From assembly GCA_028709215.1 (NCBI GenBank), contig JAQVXI010000012.1:1-36293 (forward strand): DNA of 36,293 bases, given 5' to 3'. Shown piece after piece: positions 1 to 6,738 of this stretch. The position numbers and the translations under genes are program-made. Source of the DNA: Bacteroidales bacterium (GTDB lineage Bacteria; Bacteroidota; Bacteroidia; Bacteroidales; UBA1402). Below the pieces are notes generated by a model. The model saw only the letters and a program-made list of their open reading frames with translations, had not been told where the DNA came from and ran no database searches. Each line of letters starts with the position of its first letter. The stretch's first letter is position 1.

Positions 1-34
1 AAAAAAGCCGCCTCAGTATATTGAGACGGCTTTT
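1..34 (-). terminator. Rho-independent terminator of the tRNA-fMet gene
   Basis: Inverted repeat 7-15 / 22-30 with flanking A1-6 and T31-34. Read on the minus strand it ends in six T. The single mismatch (11/26) becomes a G-U wobble only in the minus-strand transcript, which supports that orientation. It lies just downstream of the tRNA. Confidence 0.8.
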
Positions 35-38
35 GATG

Positions 39-110
<72 letters not shown>

Positions 111-124
111 ATGTTTTGTTGGCA

Positions 125-155
125 CAAAGGTACTGCTTTTTTGTCAACGTCCAAA
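125..155 (-). promoter_or_regulatory. Promoter of tRNA-fMet
   Basis: On the minus strand, TTTG (152-155) is followed after about 19 bp by TACCTTTG (125-132). This matches the Bacteroidota -33/-7 consensus TTTG/TAnnTTTG. The start of transcription would fall about 10 nt before the mature tRNA 5' end. Confidence 0.75.
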
Positions 156-214
156 TAAATCTGGGTTTTTTACTCAAAAATAACAATGGGCTTCCCATTC
201 CATTGAATTTTTGC

Positions 215-245
215 TACATTTGCACAGACTTATGTAATGTGTGCA
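215..245 (+). promoter_or_regulatory. tetR promoter -7 element and candidate autoregulatory inverted repeat
   Basis: TACATTTG at 215-222 fits the TAnnTTTG -7 element. No convincing -33 TTTG is seen at the usual distance. TGCACA (221-226) and TGTGCA (240-245) form a 6-bp inverted repeat around the predicted transcription start. A dimeric TetR-type repressor could bind there; this is inference only. Confidence 0.4.
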
Positions 246-249
246 GAAT

Positions 250-837
250 ATGGCCGTTTCCAAGACTAAAACCCGATTGATTGAAGTTGCAAGACAATTG
301 TTTGCGACCAAGGGGGTGATGGATACAACCATGAACGACATCGCAGAGGCTTCCGGTAAAGGGAGAAGAACATTGTATACCTACTTTAGGAGCAAGGAGG
401 ATGTGTATCTGGCTTGCATCGAAGCAGAATTACAGATAGCGGTAGCAGCCTTGCAGGAGGTTGCGCGAGCCGAGATGGAGCCGGATGAGAAAATTAAGCT
501 GTTTATAAAGGTGCATTTTGACACGTTCAAGGATATGGTTATCCGCAATGGCAATTTGCATGCTCAGTTCTTTCGTGACATCGTTGAGGTGGAGAAGGTA
601 CGTCGCAAACTGGATAAAAAAGAAATGGTGATGTTGGCTCAGATTCTCGAGGAAGGTCAGTCGAGCGGTGTATTTGCCATACGGGATGCGAAAAAGACGG
701 CCCAACTGATCTTGTTTTCCATCAAAGGTTTGGAGGTTCCCTACATTCGTGAGTCGGTGTTGCGTCGAAAGCAACGCATTCAACATATTTTTGACTTTTT
801 GTTTTTTGGATTGAAGGGTGTGTCGGATCCGACCTGA
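250..837 (+). CDS. TetR/AcrR-family transcriptional regulator
   Basis: 195 residues from the ATG at 250; an in-frame GTG at 241 would add three residues but sits in the putative operator. The N-terminal 50 residues form a typical TetR helix-turn-helix (ARQLFATKGV..TTMNDIAEASGKGRRTLYTYFRSKEDV). The C-terminal ligand/dimer domain is variable and predicts no ligand. fabG follows after 27 bp with no terminator between, then a pseudouridine synthase. The arrangement suggests a regulator that responds to fatty-acid or envelope status and controls its own operon. That role is inferred from the neighbour, not from the ligand domain. Confidence 0.88.
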   Translation: MAVSKTKTRLIEVARQLFATKGVMDTTMNDIAEASGKGRRTLYTYFRSKEDVYLACIEAELQIAVAALQEVARAEMEPDEKIKLFIKVHFDTFKDMVIRNGNLHAQFFRDIVEVEKVRRKLDKKEMVMLAQILEEGQSSGVFAIRDAKKTAQLILFSIKGLEVPYIRESVLRRKQRIQHIFDFLFFGLKGVSDPT

Positions 838-864
838 CCCGAATATAAATCAACACGTTTAAGC

Positions 865-1611
865 ATGAAATTATTAGAAGGAAAAACAGCGATTGTTACG
901 GGTGCTGCACGCGGTATCGGCAAGGCAATTGCATTGAAATTTGCTCAAGAAGGCGCGAACATTGCCTTTACCGATTTGGTTATTGACGAAAATGCCAAGG
1001 CGACCGAAGCAGAAATTGCCTCCTACGGAGTAAAAGTAAAAGGTTTTGCATCCAATGCAGCGGATTTTGACGATACGCATGCCGTTGTAAAATCAATTGT
1101 GGACGAGTTTGGCCGGGTTGATATTCTGGTCAACAATGCCGGAATCACCCGGGACGGATTGATGATGCGTATGAGCGAACAACAGTGGGATATGGTCATC
1201 AACGTAAACCTGAAATCGGCGTTTAACTTTATCCATGCCCTTACTCCGGTGATGATGAAGCAAAAATCGGGCAGCATCATCAATATGAGTTCGGTGGTGG
1301 GTGTTTCCGGAAACGCGGGTCAATCCAATTATTCAGCATCCAAAGCCGGTATGATCGGTTTGGCAAAATCGGTTGCAGCCGAAATGGGTTCGCGTGGCAT
1401 CCGTGCCAACGCTGTTGCTCCCGGATTTATCATTACTGAGATGACCGGTCAATTGTCGGAGGAAGTACGTGCTTCTTGGAATGAACGCATTCCGTTGCGT
1501 CGTGGCGGTACACCGGAAGATGTGGCCAATGTTTGTGTATTCCTGGGTTCGGATCTATCCTCGTATGTTTCCGGACAAGTGATTCATTGTGACGGTGGTA
1601 TGAATCGATGA
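865..1611 (+). CDS. fabG: 3-oxoacyl-[ACP] reductase FabG
   Basis: 248 residues, the usual FabG length. It is a short-chain dehydrogenase/reductase that reduces 3-oxoacyl-ACP with NADPH in type II fatty acid synthesis in the cytoplasm. Visible motifs are the Rossmann TGAARGIG near residue 12, the NNAG motif near 88, the catalytic Ser in INMSSVVG, and YSASKAG (catalytic YxxxK) near 150. The C-terminal VAPGFIITEM and VSGQVIHCDGGM segments are FabG-like. The stop overlaps the next start (ATGA at 1608-1611), so the pair is translationally coupled. A different SDR substrate cannot be excluded, but the sequence is closest to FabG. Confidence 0.93.
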   Translation: MKLLEGKTAIVTGAARGIGKAIALKFAQEGANIAFTDLVIDENAKATEAEIASYGVKVKGFASNAADFDDTHAVVKSIVDEFGRVDILVNNAGITRDGLMMRMSEQQWDMVINVNLKSAFNFIHALTPVMMKQKSGSIINMSSVVGVSGNAGQSNYSASKAGMIGLAKSVAAEMGSRGIRANAVAPGFIITEMTGQLSEEVRASWNERIPLRRGGTPEDVANVCVFLGSDLSSYVSGQVIHCDGGMNR

Positions 1612-2285
1612 TCGTATTGTACGAAGACAACCACATTCTGATTGTAAACAAAGCGGCCGGTGAGATTGTACAACCCGATAAAACGGGTGATCCGGCTTTG
1701 GAAGATACGGTCAAAGTATGGTTGAAAGAAAAATACAACAAGCCGGGTAACGTCTTTTTGGGCGTTACCCATCGCTTGGACCGACCGGTTTCCGGGCTGG
1801 TGATTTTTGCAAAAACAAGCAAGGTGTTGCCCCGTTTGAATGCGATGTTTCAAGAAGGAAGCATACATAAAACGTATTGGGCGGTGGTGCAGAAAACACC
1901 TCCCAATCAAGAGGGGACGCTTGAAGGATTTTTATGGCGCAACGAGCGGCAGAATAAAAGTTATATGGTGACGGCTGAAAAGCCGGGGGCCAAGCGTGCG
2001 GAGTTGCATTATCGTTGGTTGGGTAGTTCCGACCGCTATCATTTATTGGAAGTCGATCTGAAAACTGGACGGCATCATCAGATTCGTTGCCAGCTGGCAA
2101 ACCTGGGTTGTCCGATCAAAGGGGATTTGAAATACGGTGCTCCACGATCCAACCCGGATGCGAGCATTTCCTTACACGCACGACATATCTGGTTTGAACA
2201 CCCTGTAAGCGGGATTCGAGTGGATGTAACCGCGCCTGTTCCGGAGATGGATCCCATTTGGGCGTATTTTGGAAAAAATTTCTAA
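1608..2285 (+). CDS. RluA-family RNA pseudouridine synthase
   Basis: 225 residues. The enzyme converts specific uridines in rRNA or tRNA to pseudouridine. The catalytic-Asp motif is HRLDRPVSGLVIFAKT near residue 55, and the second RluA-family motif is TGRHHQIRCQLA near residue 150. The protein starts directly with the catalytic domain and has no N-terminal S4 domain, unlike RluC/RluD, so it resembles short RluA-type enzymes. The target base cannot be told from sequence. It overlaps fabG by 4 nt, which suggests co-translation with lipid synthesis genes. No terminator is obvious before the marR promoter. Confidence 0.92.
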   Translation: MIVLYEDNHILIVNKAAGEIVQPDKTGDPALEDTVKVWLKEKYNKPGNVFLGVTHRLDRPVSGLVIFAKTSKVLPRLNAMFQEGSIHKTYWAVVQKTPPNQEGTLEGFLWRNERQNKSYMVTAEKPGAKRAELHYRWLGSSDRYHLLEVDLKTGRHHQIRCQLANLGCPIKGDLKYGAPRSNPDASISLHARHIWFEHPVSGIRVDVTAPVPEMDPIWAYFGKNF

Positions 2286-2292
2286 TGAGAAA

Positions 2293-2322
2293 TTGTTTTT
2301 ATAGAAAATAGTTGTAACTTTG
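2293..2322 (+). promoter_or_regulatory. marR promoter
   Basis: TTG (2293-2295), 19 bp, then TAACTTTG (2315-2322) is a full Bacteroidota -33/-7 pair. Transcription would begin near 2327-2329, about 10 nt before the ATG at 2339, giving a very short leader. The 13-mer TTTGTCAAAAATT (2319-2331) overlaps it and recurs at 2671-2683. Confidence 0.75.
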
Positions 2323-2338
2323 TCAAAAATTCAGAGAC

Positions 2339-2704
2339 ATGTTGGAAGATATTTGTGTAGTAAAGGAGATTTATCGCACGCTGTATCAGTTTGAAAAGGA
2401 TTTTTATGATACACACAAGATTAGCATCAACGATGCCATGGTGTTGTGTTGTCTCAAAGGAGGCGAAGAAAAATCAGCCGGCGAGGTTTGTGACTTTGTC
2501 GGATTGTCCAACTCTCGAGTATCCAAGGTGTTGTGTGCTGTAGAAGATATGGGTTTCATTCAGCGTCGTTTGGGTTCTTCCGATCGTCGACAGATGTTTT
2601 TCTCATTAACGACTACGGGTAAAGCGAAGGTCGATGAGATGTTGTCCAAGTCCTTGCATTTGAAAGAGCTTTTGTCAAAAATTGCTAAACAGTGTGATTC
2701 GTGA
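2339..2704 (+). CDS. MarR-family winged-helix transcriptional regulator
   Basis: 121 residues, slightly short for MarR. The winged helix is visible from about residue 40 to 100: AGEVCDFVGLSNSRVSKVLCAVEDMGFIQRR as the recognition helix, then the wing GSSDRRQMFFSLTTTGK, a MarR signature. Several cysteines (two adjacent near residue 36, more further on) could be redox-sensitive, but none is in a known sensor position. The gene has its own promoter and is followed after 51 bp by a thioredoxin-fold lipoprotein. A regulator of envelope redox functions is a reasonable inference, not shown by the sequence. Confidence 0.88.
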   Translation: MLEDICVVKEIYRTLYQFEKDFYDTHKISINDAMVLCCLKGGEEKSAGEVCDFVGLSNSRVSKVLCAVEDMGFIQRRLGSSDRRQMFFSLTTTGKAKVDEMLSKSLHLKELLSKIAKQCDS

Positions 2705-2716
2705 TTTTTTTATCGA

Positions 2717-2724
2717 TATATTTG
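2717..2724 (+). promoter_or_regulatory. -7 element of the thioredoxin promoter
   Basis: TATATTTG matches TAnnTTTG. Only a weak TGTG is seen about 20 bp upstream. It lies 32 bp before the ATG at 2756. Confidence 0.5.
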
Positions 2725-2755
2725 CTAGTGGAAAAAATTATAAAATGAAACAAAT

Positions 2756-3238
2756 ATGAAAAAATGGATGTTGGCAGGCCTTTTGGCTGTATTTACGTTT
2801 ACCGCTTGCAATGCCAAGGGGGATGTCAAAGTGGATAATACAAAAGTAGAAACCAATAATAATGAAAAGAAAATGGGAACGATAAAAATTACAAAAGCAG
2901 ATTTTCTGGAAAAAGTGATGAATTACGAAGCCAATCCTACGGAGTGGAAGTATGCAGGCGACAAGCCTTGTCTGATTGATTTCTATGCCGATTGGTGTGG
3001 TCCCTGTAAGGTTTTTGCACCGATTTTGGAAGAACTGGCTGCTGAATACGGAGATCAGATTTATATTTATAAGGTCGATACCGAAAAAGAACAGGAATTG
3101 GCTGCAGCCTTTGGCATTCGCAGTATACCCAGTCTCTTGTTTGTACCCATGGAAGGACAGCCTCAAATGAGTATGGGTGCCATGCCAAAAGCTCAGTTGA
3201 AGGAAGCCATCGACAAGGTCCTTTTGGGTAAAGAGTAA
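2756..3238 (+). CDS. Lipoprotein-anchored thioredoxin
   Basis: 160 residues. The N-terminus is a lipoprotein signal peptide (MKKWMLAGLLAVFTFTAC, lipidated Cys about 18), so the mature protein is membrane-anchored outside the cytoplasm. A linker of about 35 charged residues follows, then a thioredoxin domain with the canonical WCGPC active site near residue 80 (FYADWCGPCKVFAPI) and the cis-proline loop IRSIPSLLFV. Expected activity is disulfide exchange in the periplasm, for example keeping client cysteines reduced. A reducing partner such as DsbD/CcdA is not in this window. It follows a MarR regulator and is closed by a strong terminator. Confidence 0.93.
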   Translation: MKKWMLAGLLAVFTFTACNAKGDVKVDNTKVETNNNEKKMGTIKITKADFLEKVMNYEANPTEWKYAGDKPCLIDFYADWCGPCKVFAPILEELAAEYGDQIYIYKVDTEKEQELAAAFGIRSIPSLLFVPMEGQPQMSMGAMPKAQLKEAIDKVLLGKE

Positions 3239-3262
3239 CGATACGATCGAAGGTTTTTGATG

Positions 3263-3299
3263 AACTCCGTTTGCTGTAAGGGCAAACGGAGTTTTTTTT
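3263..3299 (+). terminator. Rho-independent terminator after thioredoxin
   Basis: AACTCCGTTTGC (3263-3274) pairs perfectly with GCAAACGGAGTT (3282-3293) around a 7-nt loop, and the arm runs into a T tract ending at 3299. A very strong intrinsic terminator. Confidence 0.93.
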
Positions 3300-3312
3300 G
3301 CACTTTTCCGTG

Positions 3313-3320
3313 TATCTTTG
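3313..3320 (+). promoter_or_regulatory. -7 element of the amgK-murU promoter
   Basis: TATCTTTG fits TAnnTTTG directly after the terminator. The predicted start near 3325 leaves about 12 nt before the GTG at 3337. No good -33 element is seen at 19 bp. Confidence 0.6.
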
Positions 3321-3336
3321 TCCAAAAATCATACCT

Positions 3337-4356
3337 GTGGAACCATATATTATTGATCGCATGCACCGCCTGTTTCAGCAATGGAGTGGAAAGGCTGCTG
3401 AACGTTTTGATGTTTTGCCCCAGAGTGGCTCGTATCGTGTTTATTGTCGTTTGGAAGGGGCGGGGCTTACGGCGTTGGCTGCGTACAACACGGACCTAAA
3501 AGAAAACGAGGCTTTTGTCTCGTTTAGTCGAAGTTTTAAGAAGGCAGGCCTGCCGGTTCCGGAGGTCTATAGGCTAGAAGAGTCAGGTGATTTGTATTTG
3601 TTGGAAGATTTGGGGACGCAAACGTTGTTTGATTGTGTTCGGAGTGCCGGTTTTGATGCACGGGTTTTGTCGCACTATTCCGATAGTTTGCAGGCCTTGG
3701 TGGCGTTGCAGGTCAGCGGCAAGGACGTGATCGATTACTCAAAATGCTATCCTCGTGCTGCTTTTGACCGTGAGTCCATGATGTGGGATTTGAATTATTT
3801 CAAGTATTATTTCTTGAAACTGGTACGCATTCCTTTTGACGAACAAAGGCTGGAAGATGATTTTCGAAGTTTTGTGACGTATTTGATGCAAGAGCCGGCT
3901 GATTATTTTTTGTTTCGGGATTTTCAAACGGCCAACATCATGATTCGGGAGGGTAAACCGTATTTTATCGATTATCAGGGAGGTAGAAGGGGCGCCTTGC
4001 AGTATGATGCGGCGAGTTTGTTGTACGATGCCAAAGCACGTATGCCAAAAGCGTTGCGTAAGCAGTTGACAGAGCAATACATTCAGGCATTGCAGGCGCG
4101 TGTGGACATCGATGTGCATGCGTTTCGAAATCGTTTTCAGGGTTTTGTCTTGATTCGCCTAATGCAGGCGATGGGTGCGTTTGGTTTTCGGGGGATTGTT
4201 GAAAAGAAGCCGGGATTTATGGAAAGCATTCCTTTTGGGCTTGAGATGTTTGCAGATGTGCTGGAAGATTGGAGTCTGCCCGTTGACGTGCCTGAATTGA
4301 AGGCGTGTTTTCAACGAATGCTGGAATCGCAGTATTTAAAGGAGGTGCTGTCATGA
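3337..4356 (+). CDS. amgK: AmgK-like sugar kinase (MurNAc/GlcNAc anomeric kinase)
   Basis: 339 residues from GTG 3337, chosen because it lies just after the predicted transcription start; ATG 3361 is the alternative. The fold is aminoglycoside-phosphotransferase/choline-kinase-like, with a catalytic segment FLFRDFQTANIM near residue 195 and a metal-binding FIDYQGG near 212. The histidine usual in the HxD loop is Phe here, while the catalytic Asp and the Asn are kept. In Pseudomonas and Tannerella, AmgK phosphorylates MurNAc at C1 so that MurU can make UDP-MurNAc, bypassing de novo MurA/MurB. The MurU-like gene overlaps by 4 nt, which strongly supports this assignment over antibiotic resistance. 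Confidence 0.8.
   Translation: MEPYIIDRMHRLFQQWSGKAAERFDVLPQSGSYRVYCRLEGAGLTALAAYNTDLKENEAFVSFSRSFKKAGLPVPEVYRLEESGDLYLLEDLGTQTLFDCVRSAGFDARVLSHYSDSLQALVALQVSGKDVIDYSKCYPRAAFDRESMMWDLNYFKYYFLKLVRIPFDEQRLEDDFRSFVTYLMQEPADYFLFRDFQTANIMIREGKPYFIDYQGGRRGALQYDAASLLYDAKARMPKALRKQLTEQYIQALQARVDIDVHAFRNRFQGFVLIRLMQAMGAFGFRGIVEKKPGFMESIPFGLEMFADVLEDWSLPVDVPELKACFQRMLESQYLKEVLS
4338..4343 (+). promoter_or_regulatory. Unusually strong Shine-Dalgarno before murU
   Basis: AGGAGG sits about 9 nt before the murU ATG (4353), inside the end of amgK. Most genes in this window lack any such motif, as is normal in Bacteroidota, so this one may secure internal initiation at the overlapping start. Confidence 0.5.
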
Positions 4357-5066
4357 AAGCGGTGATTTTTGCGGCCGGTTTGGGTACGCGCTTGTATCCC
4401 TATACCAAGGATCGTCCCAAGGCTTTGGTGGAAATGAATGGCAAGCCCATGCTGGAACATTGTTTGGATCGTTTTCAGGCGGTGGGGATTCGGGAATTTG
4501 TCATCAATGTACACGCATTTGCCGATTTGGTGGAGCAGTGGATCGATGTCTACCGGAGCCAGCATCCGGCGTTGAATATCCTTGTTTCGGATGAGCGTGA
4601 TTGTTTGTTGGAAACTGGTGGCGGGCTCAAGAAGATGCGCCCGTATTTGGAGGATGCTCCTTTTTGGGTGCACAACGTGGACGTATGGAGTGACGTCGAT
4701 TTGGCTTCGATTCAACTCAAGCCCGGCAGTCTTGCCGGTTTATTGGTTCGCCCCGAGGTGACGGATCGTTGTTTTTTGTTCGATCAGGCGGGTTTGCTGT
4801 GCGGATGGGAAAATATTCAAACGGCTGCGGTTCGGATGGCGCGGGAACCGATCGGGGAGTTGCGACGGATGGGATTTACCGGTATGCATGTAGTGAGTCC
4901 TGCCCTTTTTGATAAAATGGAGGAAACGGGTGTCTTTTCGATTACCGATGTATATTTGCGATTGGCGGCAACGAATGAAATTTATGCACAGGATATCGGA
5001 CGTGCTGTTTGGTATGATGTGGGAACGCCCGATCAATTGAAGCGGGCATCGATGGCCTGTTTGTAA
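4353..5066 (+). CDS. murU: MurU-like nucleotidyltransferase (MurNAc-1-P uridylyltransferase)
   Basis: 237 residues from the ATG overlapping the amgK stop (ATGA, 4353-4356); a more upstream in-frame start lies inside amgK and is rejected. The N-terminus carries the nucleotidyltransferase signature AGLGTRLYPYT..RPKAL, then LLETGGGLKK near residue 85 and a metal-binding HNVDVWSD (DxD-like) near 107. The expected reaction is UTP + MurNAc-1-phosphate to UDP-MurNAc + PPi in cytoplasmic cell-wall recycling. Glucose-1-phosphate or mannose-1-phosphate transferases share the fold, so the substrate rests on pairing with the kinase. Confidence 0.82.
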   Translation: MKAVIFAAGLGTRLYPYTKDRPKALVEMNGKPMLEHCLDRFQAVGIREFVINVHAFADLVEQWIDVYRSQHPALNILVSDERDCLLETGGGLKKMRPYLEDAPFWVHNVDVWSDVDLASIQLKPGSLAGLLVRPEVTDRCFLFDQAGLLCGWENIQTAAVRMAREPIGELRRMGFTGMHVVSPALFDKMEETGVFSITDVYLRLAATNEIYAQDIGRAVWYDVGTPDQLKRASMACL

Positions 5067-5070
5067 TCAT

Positions 5071-5100
5071 AAAAAAGAGAGCCTCGATCACTCGAGGCTC
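5071..5100. terminator. Bidirectional terminator between murU and amt
   Basis: GAGCCTCGA (5079-5087) pairs perfectly with TCGAGGCTC (5092-5100) around a 4-nt loop. On the minus strand it is followed by a T run (A5071-5076), a good terminator for amt. On the plus strand a T-rich CTTCCTTGTT follows, serving murU. Confidence 0.88.
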
Positions 5101-5133
5101 CTTCCTTGTTAACCATTCATTGAAAACCACACC

Positions 5134-6360
5134 TTAGGAGTTGTAGGCTTTTTCGCCGTGTTCGTAGTAATCCAAACCGTTTTCTTCTTCTTTTTTGGAA
5201 ACACGTAAGCCCATTGTGTATTTAAGCGCGAAGAATAAGATCAATCCGCAGCCGATCGCCCAAGCGGCAACAGCAACAACACCGGTCAATTGAGCAACCA
5301 GCAATTCGCTGCCCCCACCGTAAAATAATCCGGTGACACCGTTTCCGTTCGCCAACAATCCGACCATAATGGTACCAAACGCACCGTTTACACCGTGTAC
5401 CGAGACGGCACCCACGGGGTCGTCAATTTTTAATTTGCGATCCAGGAATTCAACCGAGAAGACAACGAGGATCCCGGCCAGTAGTCCGATGATCAGTGCA
5501 CCGATCGGAGTTACGGTATCACATCCGGCGGTAATGGCAACCAATCCGGCCAATACGCCGTTTAAAGTCATGCTTAAACCGGGTTTACCGTAGCGCAACC
5601 AGGTAACCGCAAGGGTTGCAATACCACCGGCTGCAGCGGCAAGGTTGGTGGTGACAAAAATGTGCGCAACTAGATCGACGTCACCCAAACCAAGTGTAGA
5701 ACCCGGGTTGAAACCAAACCAACCCAACCAAAGGATAAATACGCCTAAGGCACCCAGTGTAAGGCTGTGTCCGGGTATGGCGTTGGGTTTGCCGTTGCGG
5801 TATTTACCGATGCGCGGACCCAAAACCCAGGCACCCACCAAGGCCAACCAACCTCCAACCGAGTGAACAACTGTTGAGCCGGCAAAGTCGTGCATGCCCA
5901 TGTCGCCCAACCAACCTCCACCCCAGATCCAATGGCCGGATATTGGGTAAATAATCATGGAGATGATGGCACTGTACATCAAGTAGGACTTAAACTTGGT
6001 CCGCTCGGCCATGGCTCCCGAAACAATGGTGGCAGCGGTTGCAGCAAAGACCAGTTGGAAAAAGAAGAAGGCCATGTTGGGAATGCCCAACGCAGTACCG
6101 TGGTCGGTTGTGGCCAACCATTCAATGTTGCCGATAAAGGCATTTCCTTCTCCGAACATGATGCCGTATCCAAGCAACCAAAAGGTAATGGTACCAAGAC
6201 AAAAGTCCATGACGTTTTTAAATAGAATGTTGGTCGTGTTCTTTGAGCGGGTAAATCCGGCTTCGACCAATGCAAACCCTGTTTGCATAAAAAAGACCAG
6301 TATGGCTGCAAGCAGCACCCACAAGGTGTTTAACCCTGTTGTCAATAATGTTGTATCCAT
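5134..6360 (-). CDS. amt: Ammonium transporter (Amt/MEP/Rh family)
   Basis: 408 residues, normal Amt length, with about 11 hydrophobic segments. Characteristic stretches are ALVEAGFTRSKNTTNILFKNVMDF near the N-terminus, DFAGSTVVHSVGGWLAL (first pore histidine in VHSVGG) near residue 140-155, WFGFNPGS near 215, and GAVSVHGVNGAFGTIMVG (second histidine region) near 320. It is an inner-membrane channel that takes up ammonium when nitrogen is scarce. The short cytoplasmic C-terminal tail is the docking surface for PII in this family. It is the last gene of a three-gene operon, 12 nt after the PII gene, and is closed by a terminator. Confidence 0.97.
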   Translation of the reverse strand: MDTTLLTTGLNTLWVLLAAILVFFMQTGFALVEAGFTRSKNTTNILFKNVMDFCLGTITFWLLGYGIMFGEGNAFIGNIEWLATTDHGTALGIPNMAFFFFQLVFAATAATIVSGAMAERTKFKSYLMYSAIISMIIYPISGHWIWGGGWLGDMGMHDFAGSTVVHSVGGWLALVGAWVLGPRIGKYRNGKPNAIPGHSLTLGALGVFILWLGWFGFNPGSTLGLGDVDLVAHIFVTTNLAAAAGGIATLAVTWLRYGKPGLSMTLNGVLAGLVAITAGCDTVTPIGALIIGLLAGILVVFSVEFLDRKLKIDDPVGAVSVHGVNGAFGTIMVGLLANGNGVTGLFYGGGSELLVAQLTGVVAVAAWAIGCGLILFFALKYTMGLRVSKKEEENGLDYYEHGEKAYNS

Positions 6361-6372
6361 GATGATTGCGTT

Positions 6373-6720
6373 TTATTCTTTGATGTAGAGAGATTCCGGT
6401 CCTCTTTCTCCGGTACGAATGCGGACCGATTCGTCCACAGTTGATACAAATATTTTTCCGTCACCCATTTCTCCTGTTTTGGCTGCTTTGCAAATGGCTT
6501 CAATGGAAGCATCCACAAATTTGTCGCGGCAAACGAATGAAATGACACGTCTGGGAATCAAGCGTGTTTCGTAAACGGTGGCTCGATAGATGGCTCCTGA
6601 TTTTTCATTACCTACACCGGTAACATCCCAATAGGTAAAAAAATCGATGCCGATATCGTGCAAGGCTTCGGTGACTTCTTCAAACTGAGACACGCGAATA
6701 ATGGCTTCTATTTTTTTCAT
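6373..6720 (-). CDS. glnK: PII-family nitrogen regulatory protein (GlnK-type)
   Basis: 115 residues from the family-typical MKKIEAIIR start; an ATG six nt upstream (6726) is the alternative. Conserved PII features are IYRATVY (T-loop, with the tyrosine equivalent to E. coli Tyr51), the B-loop TGEMGDGKIFV near residue 80, and the C-loop RIRTGERG. The T-loop is one residue shorter than in E. coli GlnB, and the position of Gln39, which ligates Mg/2-oxoglutarate, reads Glu (GVGNEK). This may alter metabolite sensing. The protein should gate the Amt channel encoded 12 nt downstream. The preceding gene is an outer-membrane protein. Confidence 0.93.
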   Translation of the reverse strand: MKKIEAIIRVSQFEEVTEALHDIGIDFFTYWDVTGVGNEKSGAIYRATVYETRLIPRRVISFVCRDKFVDASIEAICKAAKTGEMGDGKIFVSTVDESVRIRTGERGPESLYIKE

Positions 6721-6738
6721 AATCATAGTTTTATGTGT

